From an uncultured Prevotellaceae bacterium (lineage in GTDB: Bacteria; Bacteroidota; Bacteroidia; Bacteroidales; Muribaculaceae), in contig CAJLWM010000005.1 in assembly GCA_905210415.1 (NCBI GenBank), positions 1 to 64,000 of the forward strand: 64,000 nucleotides of DNA. The letters are read 5' to 3'. This document shows positions 21,810-30,075 of the stretch, one piece after another (position 1 is the stretch's first letter; each line of letters starts with the position of its first letter). Made by a program: the position numbers and the translations under genes. The notes below the pieces were generated by a model. That model had not been told where the DNA came from. It made no database searches and saw only the letters and a program-made list of their open reading frames with translations.

Positions 21810-23438
21810 TTATCTGTCAATATCTGGAATCACATAGTCGAGTGCAGCACCGATTGTAATCAAGTCGGCAATCATGTGACCTTGGCAGCAGCTATCCATC
21901 ACACCCACAAGATTAAAGCATGGGCTTTGGAAGTGCATACGGTAAGCAGCCTTGCCACCATCGCTCTCGATATACACGCCGAAGATACCACGGCTTGCTT
22001 CCACCTCTTGATACCAGCGGCCAACAGGCAATTTCACCACCTTAGGCACCTTAGCGCAGATTTCGCCTTCTGGGATGTTGTCAACGAGTTGCTCAAGAAT
22101 CTTAAGACTCTCTTCAATCTCATCAAGACGGTTGAGATAACGGTCGTAGCAGTCGCCATTGGTGCGAACAATTTCCTTGAAATCCAATTCACCGTAGATT
22201 GAGTATGGACGGTGTTTGCGCACGTCGCAAGCGAAGCCAGAAGCACGTCCTGAAGGACCAGTAACAGCATAGCTGATAGCGTCTTCCTTAGAGAGCTCGC
22301 CGATGCCGATCATACGATTGCGAGCAATCACGTTGCCAGTATACAACTTATGATATTCCTTCAATGCCTTGCGCATCTTAGGGATAAATGCCTTAACGTC
22401 TTTTTGGAAGTCTTCGTGCAAGTCGGCTACCACACCACCAATCACGTTGTAGTGGAGCGACATACGAGCACCGCAAGTCTTTTCAAAAATGTCGAGAACG
22501 TCTTCACGTTCGCGGAAGCCATAGAAGAATGCTGTGGTAGCACCCATATCCATGGTCAAACAGCCGTATGAAAGCAAATGCGAGCTGATACGCATCAATT
22601 CGTCCATCATCACACGTATCACTTGAGCGCGGCGTGGCACTTCAATGCCGAGAGCCTTCTCGATGCACATGCACAAGCAATGACGGTTTTGATGAGCACT
22701 CATATAGTCCATACGGTCAGGGAAGAACAATGTCTGAGGATAAGTCATTCCCTCGCACAATTTCTCTATACCGCGGTGAATGTATCCCGACATCACGTCT
22801 ACCTTCTTGATAATCTCACCGTTGAGCGAAGCACGAAGACGCATAACACCGTGAGTAGATGGGTGTTGAGGACCGAAGTTCACTACATATTCGTCCTTAC
22901 CAAACACCTTTTTCTCCACCTTGGTGAGATTGCCGTTTTCGTCTTCTACGATTGAGAATGTATCGTCTTCGTTCACCTCTGGTTCAAGGCGAATAGGGTT
23001 GATTTCTGGATTAGCGTCATAGTCCTTGCGGAGAGGATATCCCACCCAGTCGTTGCGCAAGAAGAAGCGGCGCATGTCGGGGTGATTGATAAACTTGATT
23101 CCGAAGAAGTCATACACTTCGCGCTCTTGGAAGTTTGCAACGCCCCAAATGTCGCTCACTGTGTGAATCATAGGGTTTTCGCGGTCAGCCGCAATCACCT
23201 TCACAGCAATCATTTGCCATGTGGCAGTAGATGTGAGATAATACATCACACCAAAAGCATCTTTCCAGTCCATACCCACCACAGCAGAAAGCATATCAAA
23301 CTGCAGGTCGGCATCATCCTTGAGAGCCTTAGCAAGCGCATGCCAGTGCTTTTCCTCAACAGTCACCACCAGGCGGTCAGCCTCTTCGAAGGTTACTGCC
23401 GGGCAAAGCGCACTGATTTTTTCTTGTATATTTACCAT
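21810..23438 (-). CDS. nuoCD: NADH-quinone oxidoreductase fused subunits C and D
   Basis: A 542-residue fusion. Residues about 1-150 are the 30-kDa NuoC domain (VYDFFGIKFINHPDMRRFFLRNDWVGYPLRKDY). After a spacer (about 155-180) comes the 49-kDa NuoD domain, with FGPQHPSTHGVMRLRASLNGE (the quinone-site HPSTHG), GYIHRGIEKL, DRMDYMSAHQN and the C-terminal DR. Such fusions are known in E. coli and Bacteroidetes. It belongs to the Q-module on the cytoplasmic side, 71 bases after nuoB and 30 before nuoH. Confidence 0.97.
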   Translation of the reverse strand: MVNIQEKISALCPAVTFEEADRLVVTVEEKHWHALAKALKDDADLQFDMLSAVVGMDWKDAFGVMYYLTSTATWQMIAVKVIAADRENPMIHTVSDIWGVANFQEREVYDFFGIKFINHPDMRRFFLRNDWVGYPLRKDYDANPEINPIRLEPEVNEDDTFSIVEDENGNLTKVEKKVFGKDEYVVNFGPQHPSTHGVMRLRASLNGEIIKKVDVMSGYIHRGIEKLCEGMTYPQTLFFPDRMDYMSAHQNRHCLCMCIEKALGIEVPRRAQVIRVMMDELMRISSHLLSYGCLTMDMGATTAFFYGFREREDVLDIFEKTCGARMSLHYNVIGGVVADLHEDFQKDVKAFIPKMRKALKEYHKLYTGNVIARNRMIGIGELSKEDAISYAVTGPSGRASGFACDVRKHRPYSIYGELDFKEIVRTNGDCYDRYLNRLDEIEESLKILEQLVDNIPEGEICAKVPKVVKLPVGRWYQEVEASRGIFGVYIESDGGKAAYRMHFQSPCFNLVGVMDSCCQGHMIADLITIGAALDYVIPDIDR

Positions 23439-23509
23439 TATATATAAATATGTATATACTGTGTTATCTAATGTTTTTTATTTCTCTGTTTTCCTAAGCA
23501 TCTGCCCTA

Positions 23510-24118
23510 TTACATCTGCTTAGCATCCTCAGGATGGCTGGCGAAGAATTCCTTGATTTTCTCCTTACGGTTTACGCCGCCAAAGAATTTCTGCACCTTG
23601 ATCTTGCGTTGAAGCTGCATCAAGCCATAGAACATAGCCTCAGGACGTGGAGGACAGCCTGGCATATACACGTCTACAGGAAGAATCTTGTCTACACCTG
23701 GCAACACGCAATAAGAGTTTTTAAACGGACCGCCAGAAACGGCGCAACCGCCACAAGCAATCACATATTTAGGTTCGGCGAGTTGCTCATAAAGGCGAAG
23801 CACAGCTGGAGCCATGCGATGCACGATTGTGCCTTGCACCATGATATAGTCGGCTTGGCGAGGTGAGTTACGAGCAACCTCAAAACCAAAGCGTGCCATA
23901 TCATAACGGGCTGCACCCAAAGCCATAAACTCGATGGCGCAGCAGCTTGTACCGAAGCACAATGGCCAAAGAGAATTTGAGCGTCCCCAGTTTATCAACT
24001 CATCCAATTTGCCCACCATCACGTTAGTTCCAGCGGCTTTCAATTCTGCTACGAGGCTGTCAATGTATTCATTATCCTTGAAGTCCTCATACTTCATGCT
24101 CTTAATATTTACTCCCAT
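23510..24118 (-). CDS. nuoB: NADH-quinone oxidoreductase subunit B
   Basis: The subunit that carries terminal cluster N2, 202 residues from the ATG at 24118 ([13 protein letters not shown]). A longer frame from 24139 would overlap nuoA by 31 bases; the chosen start overlaps by 10 and is more typical. N2 ligands are visible: tandem C59-C60 ([11 protein letters not shown]), C125 ([10 protein letters not shown]) and C155 (GCPPRPE). [25 protein letters not shown] is the family signature. It passes electrons to quinone in the Q-module. Confidence 0.96.
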   Translation of the reverse strand: MGVNIKSMKYEDFKDNEYIDSLVAELKAAGTNVMVGKLDELINWGRSNSLWPLCFGTSCCAIEFMALGAARYDMARFGFEVARNSPRQADYIMVQGTIVHRMAPAVLRLYEQLAEPKYVIACGGCAVSGGPFKNSYCVLPGVDKILPVDVYMPGCPPRPEAMFYGLMQLQRKIKVQKFFGGVNRKEKIKEFFASHPEDAKQM

Positions 24119-24483
24119 CTCAGTGCTCCTTTCCGCCAAGCATAAGCAAGGCCTAAAACCAATATTACCAAGAAAACGCCAACACTGATAAGACCAGTTG
24201 TGCCGATTTTGCTACATACTGTAGCCCAAGGGAACAAGAATGTAGTTTCAACGTCGAACATCAAGAACAGGATTGCAAACAAATAATAACCTGCCTTGAA
24301 CTGGATCATCGACTCACCACGAGTTGGGATACCGCACTCATATGGGTCCGACTTCATCGAAGTGAACGAGCGAGGTCCGATAAGCTTAGCGATGAGCAGA
24401 GCTGCAAACACCAGCAATGCGCCGGTGAGGATTGCAACAATCATCATCGTTGTGCTTGAGATTCCGAATACTGCTGATTCCAT
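24109..24483 (-). CDS. nuoA: NADH-quinone oxidoreductase subunit A
   Basis: A three-helix membrane subunit of complex I, 124 residues. Family signatures are [44 protein letters not shown] (acidic loop and conserved D/E pair). It is the first gene of the 18-gene nuo-atp-nuo run and has a leader of roughly 310 bases. Confidence 0.97.
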   Translation of the reverse strand: MESAVFGISSTTMMIVAILTGALLVFAALLIAKLIGPRSFTSMKSDPYECGIPTRGESMIQFKAGYYLFAILFLMFDVETTFLFPWATVCSKIGTTGLISVGVFLVILVLGLAYAWRKGALRWE

Positions 24484-24800
24484 AAAAATTTTTATATCAA
24501 TTATTAAATTTATTCTCTCTTAAAAAAACTTTGATGAGCGTCGAGCCACGTTTCTCTTCATTCACAACCGTGTTCCACACTCATCATCTTGCCTTCACCG
24601 CACATTCCTCCCGTTTTGACAATAAAAAGCCGAAATTCCTCCATATATACACACCAAATGGGCATACATCTCTCGACACATGCCTTGCTTGCATAAGGTT
24701 TCATTCGTTTGTCGCTTCATAATTATCACATCGCACTAACGCTCAAAGGCTTAGCCGTTATTAATCACCCAAACGGGCATAAAATACACTTTTAGCATTG
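24484..24800 (-). promoter_or_regulatory. Long untranslated leader of the nuo-atp-nuo run
   Basis: About 310 bases lie between the predicted transcription start and nuoA. I recognise no riboswitch class. A 41-codon minus-strand ORF (24595-24720, starting MKRQTNETLCKQ) could be a leader peptide or chance. Otherwise I see nothing in this stretch. Confidence 0.35.
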
Positions 24801-24830
24801 CAAAGATACTAAAATCTTTTTGCTAAACAA
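24801..24830 (-). promoter_or_regulatory. Promoter of the nuo-atp-nuo run
   Basis: Minus-strand TATCTTTG (24801-24808) is a perfect -7 box, with TTG (24828-24830) 19 bases upstream. It is the only well-formed minus-strand promoter I found before nuoA and would drive complex I and ATP synthase together. Confidence 0.65.
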
Positions 24831-24873
24831 CTTTTCTTCAGCACAAAAACCCCAACTTCGCACAATTTTCAAG

Positions 24874-24936
24874 ACAATTGTAACGCCATTACATCAGCAA
24901 TTTGTCACCTCACAACATTTTCACTACATGTTGTGA
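24874..24936. promoter_or_regulatory. Operator-like inverted repeats upstream of the TonB receptor
   Basis: Perfect dyads cluster here: TCACAACAT-N9-ATGTTGTGA (24910-24936), TGTAA-N5-TTACA (24079 relative spacing, 24879-24883 with 24889-24893) and the palindrome ACAATTGT (24874-24881). The first abuts the -33 element of the receptor promoter, a good place for a repressor or activator. The regulator is not known. Confidence 0.5.
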
Positions 24937-24967
24937 TTGCCAGTATCACCAGAATGCTGTAATTTTG
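24937..24967 (+). promoter_or_regulatory. Promoter of the TonB-dependent receptor at 24972
   Basis: TTG (24937-24939), 20 bases, then TAATTTTG (24960-24967): a textbook Bacteroidetes promoter. The start codon begins only 5 bases after the -7 box, so the transcript should be leaderless or nearly so. Confidence 0.65.
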
Positions 24968-24971
24968 CAAC

Positions 24972-27209
24972 ATGATTAAAAAATTTGCACTCTATCTTGT
25001 AGCCTTTAGCACAGCCGCAACTTCGGCAGTATCAGCGAAAGAGGTAGCCGACACCACAGTCAGCCTCACCCCCATTTCAATCACCGCCATCAAGCACGGC
25101 ACACACTTGCGCAACCAAGCAATTTCGGCAACGGTCATCGACCGTCGCTCTGCCGAGCGCAACCAGATACTCTCGGCAAAAACGGCAAGCGAGATAGCTC
25201 CAAACATTATCATCCCCGACTACGGATCGCGCATCACAAGCACCATCTATGTGCGTGGCCTCGGGTCGCGCATCGACCAACCCGTAGTGGGGCTCAACAT
25301 CGACAATGTGCCCATCCTCAATAAGAACAACTACGACTTCGATTTATCCGACATCAGCCGCGTGGAAATGCTGCGCGGACCACAAAGTTCGTTGTTCGGG
25401 CGCAACACCATGGGTGGCGTAATCAACATCTACACCCTGTCGCCACTCTCCTATCAGGGCACACGCCTATCTGCCGAATATTCGTCGGGCAACACCATGC
25501 GCTTCTCGGCAAGCCACTACGCCAAGTTGAAGCCATCGTTAGGCATATCGGCCACTGCCCAATACGGCAGCACCGATGGTTTCTACACCAACGAATACAA
25601 TGGCAAAAATTGCGATTGGGAGCACAATGGCAGCGGCCGCATCAAGGTGGAATACAACGACGCAAATGGCATCAGCCTCGAGAATGTGGCCGCAATATCG
25701 ATAGTGCGTCAAGGCGGCTACCCATATAAGTTTATCGACACCGGCAAGATTAGTTACAACGATACTTGCTTCTACCGCCGCACAGCACTGAGCGACGGCC
25801 TTACACTGCGAATTAATCGAAGAAATTTCAGCATTTCGAGCGTTACAAGCCTGCAATATAGCGACGACAATATGACGCTCGACCAAGACTTCCTGCCGCT
25901 CGATTACTTCACCCTCACTCAAGCCAATCGAGAATATTCATTCACCGAAGATGTGATTATCCGAGGCAACGACAAGCGAAGCCGCTACAACTGGCTCGCC
26001 GGCGCTTTCGCGTTTTATCGCCACACCGAAATGGATGCACCTGTGACATTCAAAAACACCGGAATTGCCGATTTAATCGAACAAAAACGCAACAACGCCA
26101 ACCCTGATTACCCTATCGCTTGGGATACTCGCAGCTTTGTGCTTGGCAGCAAATTCACAATGCCAAACTACGGATTTGCACTCTATCACCAATCGCAATA
26201 CACTGCTGGTGATTGGACCTTCACAGCCGGAATACGCGGAGATTTCGAGCACACGGCTCTTGATTTCAATAGCTTCTGCAACACCGGTTATAACATCAAC
26301 CACATCCTCCCCGACGGAAGCACCGAACTATTCCGCCACGACGACGTCACCATCGACGACCACGGCAAACTCGACAAATCGTTTTTCCAAATCTTGCCGA
26401 AAGTAGCAATCACATATTCGTTGCCACAGATGAGCCAATCAAGCATCTACGCATCGGTGTCGAAGGGATATAAGGCCGGCGGCTACAACACGCAGATGTT
26501 CTCCGACGTGCTACAGCAGCGCATCATCAACAAGATGGGCATCGGCATGGACTACGATGTTGACAAGATTGTGGGCTACAAACCCGAAAAGGCTTGGACA
26601 TACGAACTCGGCAGCCACTTGGAATGGCTAAACGGCGATTTCTCCGCAGATATTTCGCTATTCTACATCCACTGCACCGACCAGCAACTCACCGTTTTCC
26701 CCGACGGCACCACCACCGGGCGAATCATGACTAATGCGGGAAAATCGCGCAGTCTCGGCGGCGAACTATCGCTTCGCTATCAAATAACCGACCGACTTGG
26801 CGCTGCGGCAAACTACGGATTTACCGACGCCCGATTCATTGAATACAACAACGGCAAACTCAACATGGCGCACAACGTGTTGCCTTACGCCCCACGCAAC
26901 ACCTTCTACGGCGAAGCACACTACACACTGCCTACCGGCCTCGACTGGCTGCGAAGCATTTCATTCAACATCAACGCCAAGGCTATCGGCAAAATATTCT
27001 GGGACGAAGCCAACACCCAAACTCAGAACCTCTACGCCCTGCTTGGTGCTCATGTGCAATTCAACGGCCGTCACTACTCGCTCAACGTATGGGGCAAAAA
27101 CCTCACCGACACAAGCTACGGTTCATTCTACTTCGTGTCGATCGGGCACGGATTTGTGCAGCAAGGCCATCCTCGCCAACTTGGCGCTACGTTCCGCTAC
27201 TTTTTTTAA
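24972..27209 (+). CDS. TonB-dependent outer-membrane receptor
   Basis: A 745-residue receptor with signal peptide MIKKFALYLVAFSTAATSAVSA. The plug domain starts directly (ISITAIKHGTHLR as possible TonB box; TSTIYVRGLGSRIDQPVVGLNIDNVPILNK; VEMLRGPQSSLFGRNTMGGVINI), with no carboxypeptidase-regulatory-like domain. It is therefore of the siderophore/cofactor type rather than the SusC glycan type, and there is no SusD partner. The 22-strand barrel ends in FRYFF, with the terminal aromatic needed for barrel insertion. It imports an unknown ligand with TonB-ExbBD energy. The lipoprotein gene 45 bases downstream is probably its operon partner. Confidence 0.92.
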   Translation: MIKKFALYLVAFSTAATSAVSAKEVADTTVSLTPISITAIKHGTHLRNQAISATVIDRRSAERNQILSAKTASEIAPNIIIPDYGSRITSTIYVRGLGSRIDQPVVGLNIDNVPILNKNNYDFDLSDISRVEMLRGPQSSLFGRNTMGGVINIYTLSPLSYQGTRLSAEYSSGNTMRFSASHYAKLKPSLGISATAQYGSTDGFYTNEYNGKNCDWEHNGSGRIKVEYNDANGISLENVAAISIVRQGGYPYKFIDTGKISYNDTCFYRRTALSDGLTLRINRRNFSISSVTSLQYSDDNMTLDQDFLPLDYFTLTQANREYSFTEDVIIRGNDKRSRYNWLAGAFAFYRHTEMDAPVTFKNTGIADLIEQKRNNANPDYPIAWDTRSFVLGSKFTMPNYGFALYHQSQYTAGDWTFTAGIRGDFEHTALDFNSFCNTGYNINHILPDGSTELFRHDDVTIDDHGKLDKSFFQILPKVAITYSLPQMSQSSIYASVSKGYKAGGYNTQMFSDVLQQRIINKMGIGMDYDVDKIVGYKPEKAWTYELGSHLEWLNGDFSADISLFYIHCTDQQLTVFPDGTTTGRIMTNAGKSRSLGGELSLRYQITDRLGAAANYGFTDARFIEYNNGKLNMAHNVLPYAPRNTFYGEAHYTLPTGLDWLRSISFNINAKAIGKIFWDEANTQTQNLYALLGAHVQFNGRHYSLNVWGKNLTDTSYGSFYFVSIGHGFVQQGHPRQLGATFRYFF

Positions 27210-27254
27210 TCAACAGATATAACAACAAACAAATAGACAAACATATTAAAAATT

Positions 27255-28100
27255 ATGGTAAAAAGATTATTATCAGTTTTGGCAGTTGCCGCAATGGCAA
27301 TCAACCTCTCATCATGCCTCGACACAAACCGACATGAGATGACCCAAACTCTCAGCGACGAAATCATCGTAGTAACCAATAACGGCGAAGACTACACAGC
27401 CACAAAAGGCAGAATTGCGCTCAAGATCAACGTCAACGAAGCCACAGCTCGCCTCACAATGCCTATATTGGTTGGCGAAGAAACAAAAATCGCCGAATTT
27501 AAAGATTTGAAGGTGAAATACGACTACGCTCGCGGCTACTGCTTCTCAGCAACAAGCGCCCAAGCCCTCGATGCCAACGATAAGAGCATGGGATTCTCTG
27601 TCGACAACCTAGACGGATTCCTTCAAGTGGGCGAAATGATTGATGCCACCCACGACAACATCGGTGTTAACTACCGCTTGAACGGCAAGATAGTGTTTGC
27701 AAGCAAAAACGAGATCTCTCACCCTTACACCACCACTCTCACAAGCATGGGCTCTACTGGATATGAATGCAAAGACGCAGTCTACACCTTCCGCATCAAC
27801 CTCGAGAAGAAGACCGCCGACATCATCATCAACAAAATCCGCTTCGTGGAAGAAAGCCCAATATTGTCGGAAATCACAATCCCTGGCGTTCCTTACACCT
27901 ACACCCCAACAGGCTATCATTTAGAAGCCGACAAGATTGTGCCCACAAGCGATGGCGTGCCTATGGAAAAGCGCACAGTTACCAACATCGACATGACCGT
28001 AAAGGTGCAAGAAGGCGTCTTCTCAGGAATGTTCAGATGTATGGGCATGTTGTGCACCACCAACGGTACACTTGCTAAGAAAATCGAAAATCAACAATAA
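27255..28100 (+). CDS. Lipoprotein of unknown function, partner of the TonB receptor
   Basis: A 281-residue product. Its signal peptide ends in a lipobox (INLSSC, C21), so it is probably anchored to the outer membrane. The mature part looks all-beta, with alternating hydrophobic strands (RIALKINVNEATARLTMPILVG; YTFRINLEKKTADIIINKIRFVE). I do not recognise the family. It lies 45 bases after the receptor gene and is followed by a strong terminator, so the two form an operon. It may be an accessory binding protein for the receptor's ligand; that is inference from position only. Confidence 0.82.
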   Translation: MVKRLLSVLAVAAMAINLSSCLDTNRHEMTQTLSDEIIVVTNNGEDYTATKGRIALKINVNEATARLTMPILVGEETKIAEFKDLKVKYDYARGYCFSATSAQALDANDKSMGFSVDNLDGFLQVGEMIDATHDNIGVNYRLNGKIVFASKNEISHPYTTTLTSMGSTGYECKDAVYTFRINLEKKTADIIINKIRFVEESPILSEITIPGVPYTYTPTGYHLEADKIVPTSDGVPMEKRTVTNIDMTVKVQEGVFSGMFRCMGMLCTTNGTLAKKIENQQ

Positions 28101-28154
28101 ATTCAATATTACAATTAAATCAACTTTAGATTAGGTGATCCTAATATCATAGGG

Positions 28155-28190
28155 GGGCTGTGCATTTTTTTACGCACAGCCCTCGTTTTT
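28155..28190 (+). terminator. Terminator of the receptor-lipoprotein operon
   Basis: A perfect 9-bp stem (GGGCTGTGC/GCACAGCCC) with a T-rich loop and a trailing TCGTTTTT lies about 55 bases after the stop at 28100. Confidence 0.85.
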
Positions 28191-28375
28191 GTTTTCAAAA
28201 GCGCCACCCCCTCCATCACAAATTGGTCATTTTTAGTGCTTACTCCTGCCACAACTATCAATAGGAGTTAATATTTTATTAAAATTTTCAAAAAATACGC
28301 CTCCCAAAAGGCAAGTTATTTTATATCTGAAAACTTTGAATTAACTTAGCAAAAATTAATATTAACAAAGAATAA

Positions 28376-28933
28376 ATGGCATCAAGCATTACCCCCAACG
28401 AGGAAATCTTAATGGACGAACTGCACGACCCTAAGCGCTGCCACGCAGCGTTTAGCAAAATCATCGAGCAGTATTCTCAGGGGTTATACTGGCAAATCCG
28501 CCGCATGGTGTACAATCACGACGATGCCAACGACATTCTCCAAAACACATTTCTAAAGGCATGGAGCAACATCGACAATTTCCGCGGAACAGCGAAATTG
28601 TCGACATGGCTTTACAAAATCGCCATCAACGAATCGATAACCTTTATCAACAAAGAGCGCGCCCGCAACGAAGCCTCTATCGACGACGACTCTTTTCTGC
28701 TCAATAATATCGAAAGCGACCAATATTTCGACGGCGACGAAGCACAGATAAAACTGCAACGCGCCATCAACAGTCTGCCCGAAAAACAGCGTCTGGTGTT
28801 CAACATGCGCTACTACGACGAAATGAAATATGAAGATATGTCGGAAATCCTCGGAACCTCTGTGGGGGCTCTCAAAGCCAGTTACCACCACGCTTTGAAA
28901 AAAATCGAGACTTTTTTTGAGGAAAACGATTAA
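28376..28933 (+). CDS. ECF-family RNA polymerase sigma factor
   Basis: A 185-residue sigma-70 family protein with only regions 2 and 4, the ECF architecture. Region 2 includes HDDANDILQNTFLKAWSNIDNFRG and LSTWLYKIAINESITFINKE. Region 4 is LPEKQRLVFNMRYYDEMKYEDMSEILGTSVGALKASYHHALKKI, a helix-turn-helix. It redirects RNA polymerase to envelope-type regulons. The membrane protein 33 bases downstream is the expected regulator. An internal Met at codon 13 (MDELHDPK) is an alternative start. Confidence 0.94.
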   Translation: MASSITPNEEILMDELHDPKRCHAAFSKIIEQYSQGLYWQIRRMVYNHDDANDILQNTFLKAWSNIDNFRGTAKLSTWLYKIAINESITFINKERARNEASIDDDSFLLNNIESDQYFDGDEAQIKLQRAINSLPEKQRLVFNMRYYDEMKYEDMSEILGTSVGALKASYHHALKKIETFFEEND

Positions 28934-28966
28934 ACCTTTTCAATTTCTCATAGTCAAACCAAGCGA

Positions 28967-29374
28967 ATGAAAGAAGAATTGGACATATTATCTAAATTGG
29001 GCAAAGACTCTGGCTTCAAAGTTCCCGAAAACTATTTCGCCGATTTCAACAAGAAGATGATGGAGTCGCTTCCCGAGCCTGTTCTTACTCCACAAGTCAA
29101 GCCATCGTTGTGGGTGCGTGTTCGCCCATACGTATATATGGCAGCGATGTTTGCAGGTATTTGGTGTATGATGCACGTGTTCAACGACATGAGTGGCGTC
29201 AGCAGCACCAAGTCGCAAATTCAAGCCATCGTCAACGGCCTCGACGACGAGAAGAACATTGACGACCTTATGCTTCAAGAAAGCCTCAACGAATATGATG
29301 TTCTCACCTATGAGGACAGCGTAGACACCGAGAATTCTGGCATACAGCTCATCGGCAGCGACAACAACAAATAA
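28967..29374 (+). CDS. Single-pass membrane protein, putative anti-sigma partner
   Basis: A 135-residue protein. A short N-terminal cytoplasmic part holds a VPENYFADF motif (about 19-27), common in proteins encoded after ECF sigma genes in Bacteroidetes. It is followed by one membrane helix (about 53-72, RPYVYMAAMFAGIWCMMHVF) and an acidic tail of about 60 residues. It has no clear zinc-binding anti-sigma motif. The position right after the sigma gene argues for control of its activity. Moderate certainty on function, high on being a gene. Confidence 0.8.
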   Translation: MKEELDILSKLGKDSGFKVPENYFADFNKKMMESLPEPVLTPQVKPSLWVRVRPYVYMAAMFAGIWCMMHVFNDMSGVSSTKSQIQAIVNGLDDEKNIDDLMLQESLNEYDVLTYEDSVDTENSGIQLIGSDNNK

Positions 29375-29441
29375 TATCGTTACCTCCCCCATTAGGAGTA
29401 ACATTCATTCTTTTTTTTAAGCAAATCACGAAATTGCAACA

Positions 29442-29915
29442 ATGAAGACACCTACACTCATAATATTTGCCTTAACACTTGCACTCGCCATGCCAGTATC
29501 GGCTCAGCAGCGCAAATCAGGCTCTCGCCCCAACCGCACCGAGTGGCTCAAGGGCGTACGCACCTACAAGCACGATATGCTTGTGAAAGAAATGGAGTTG
29601 ACCAAAGATCAACAAGAGGAATTTATTCCGCTTTACGAGCAAATGGAGGAAGAGGTGTATCAAGTGAACAAAGAAGCTCGCGACCTCGAAGCCAAAGTGA
29701 GCAATTCTAAAGATCCTGTTAGCGACCTTGAATACGCCAAGACCGCTGAGGCCCTTTCAGAAACAACGCAAAAGTGCGCACAAATCGAAGATGAGTATTT
29801 CAAAAAATTCGCGAAAATACTCACCAGCAAACAATTATTCTTGCTCAAGCGCGCAGAAAACCGCTTCGCGAAAAGCATGATTTCGCACAGCAAGCAGGCC
29901 AAACGAAAACAATAA
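29442..29915 (+). CDS. Spy/CpxP-like periplasmic helical protein
   Basis: A 157-residue protein with signal peptide MKTPTLIIFALTLALAMPVSAQ. The mature part is highly charged and helical (MELTKDQQEEFIPLYEQMEEEVYQVNKEARDLEAKV; CAQIEDEYFKKFAKILTSKQLFLLKRAENRFAKSM). This resembles the Spy/CpxP/LTXXQ type of periplasmic chaperone or sensor, with LTKDQ and LTSKQ in the expected places. As third gene of the sigma cluster it is a plausible stress sensor or target of the sigma factor. Confidence 0.83.
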   Translation: MKTPTLIIFALTLALAMPVSAQQRKSGSRPNRTEWLKGVRTYKHDMLVKEMELTKDQQEEFIPLYEQMEEEVYQVNKEARDLEAKVSNSKDPVSDLEYAKTAEALSETTQKCAQIEDEYFKKFAKILTSKQLFLLKRAENRFAKSMISHSKQAKRKQ

Positions 29916-30075
29916 TTCAAAAACATACACTTAAAGATTTATACAGTCTTCAAATTCATCAAAAAACTAACTTGCTAAAATACTCTATCCCTTAGTATTA
30001 ACGTCTGATTTGTATTTCACTTGTCATTCTTTAATATTAAGGGATTTTTGCATTTGGCACAACAATTGCACCGCT

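Noticed and set aside
24531..24722. 63-codon plus-strand ORF in the nuo leader
   Set aside because: Antisense to the predicted leader, no promoter or start signal.
29375..29441. Terminator between the anti-sigma-like and Spy-like genes
   Set aside because: GTTAC-CTCC/GGAG-TAAC pairing has a bulge and the T-run is 14 bases away, so I do not call it.
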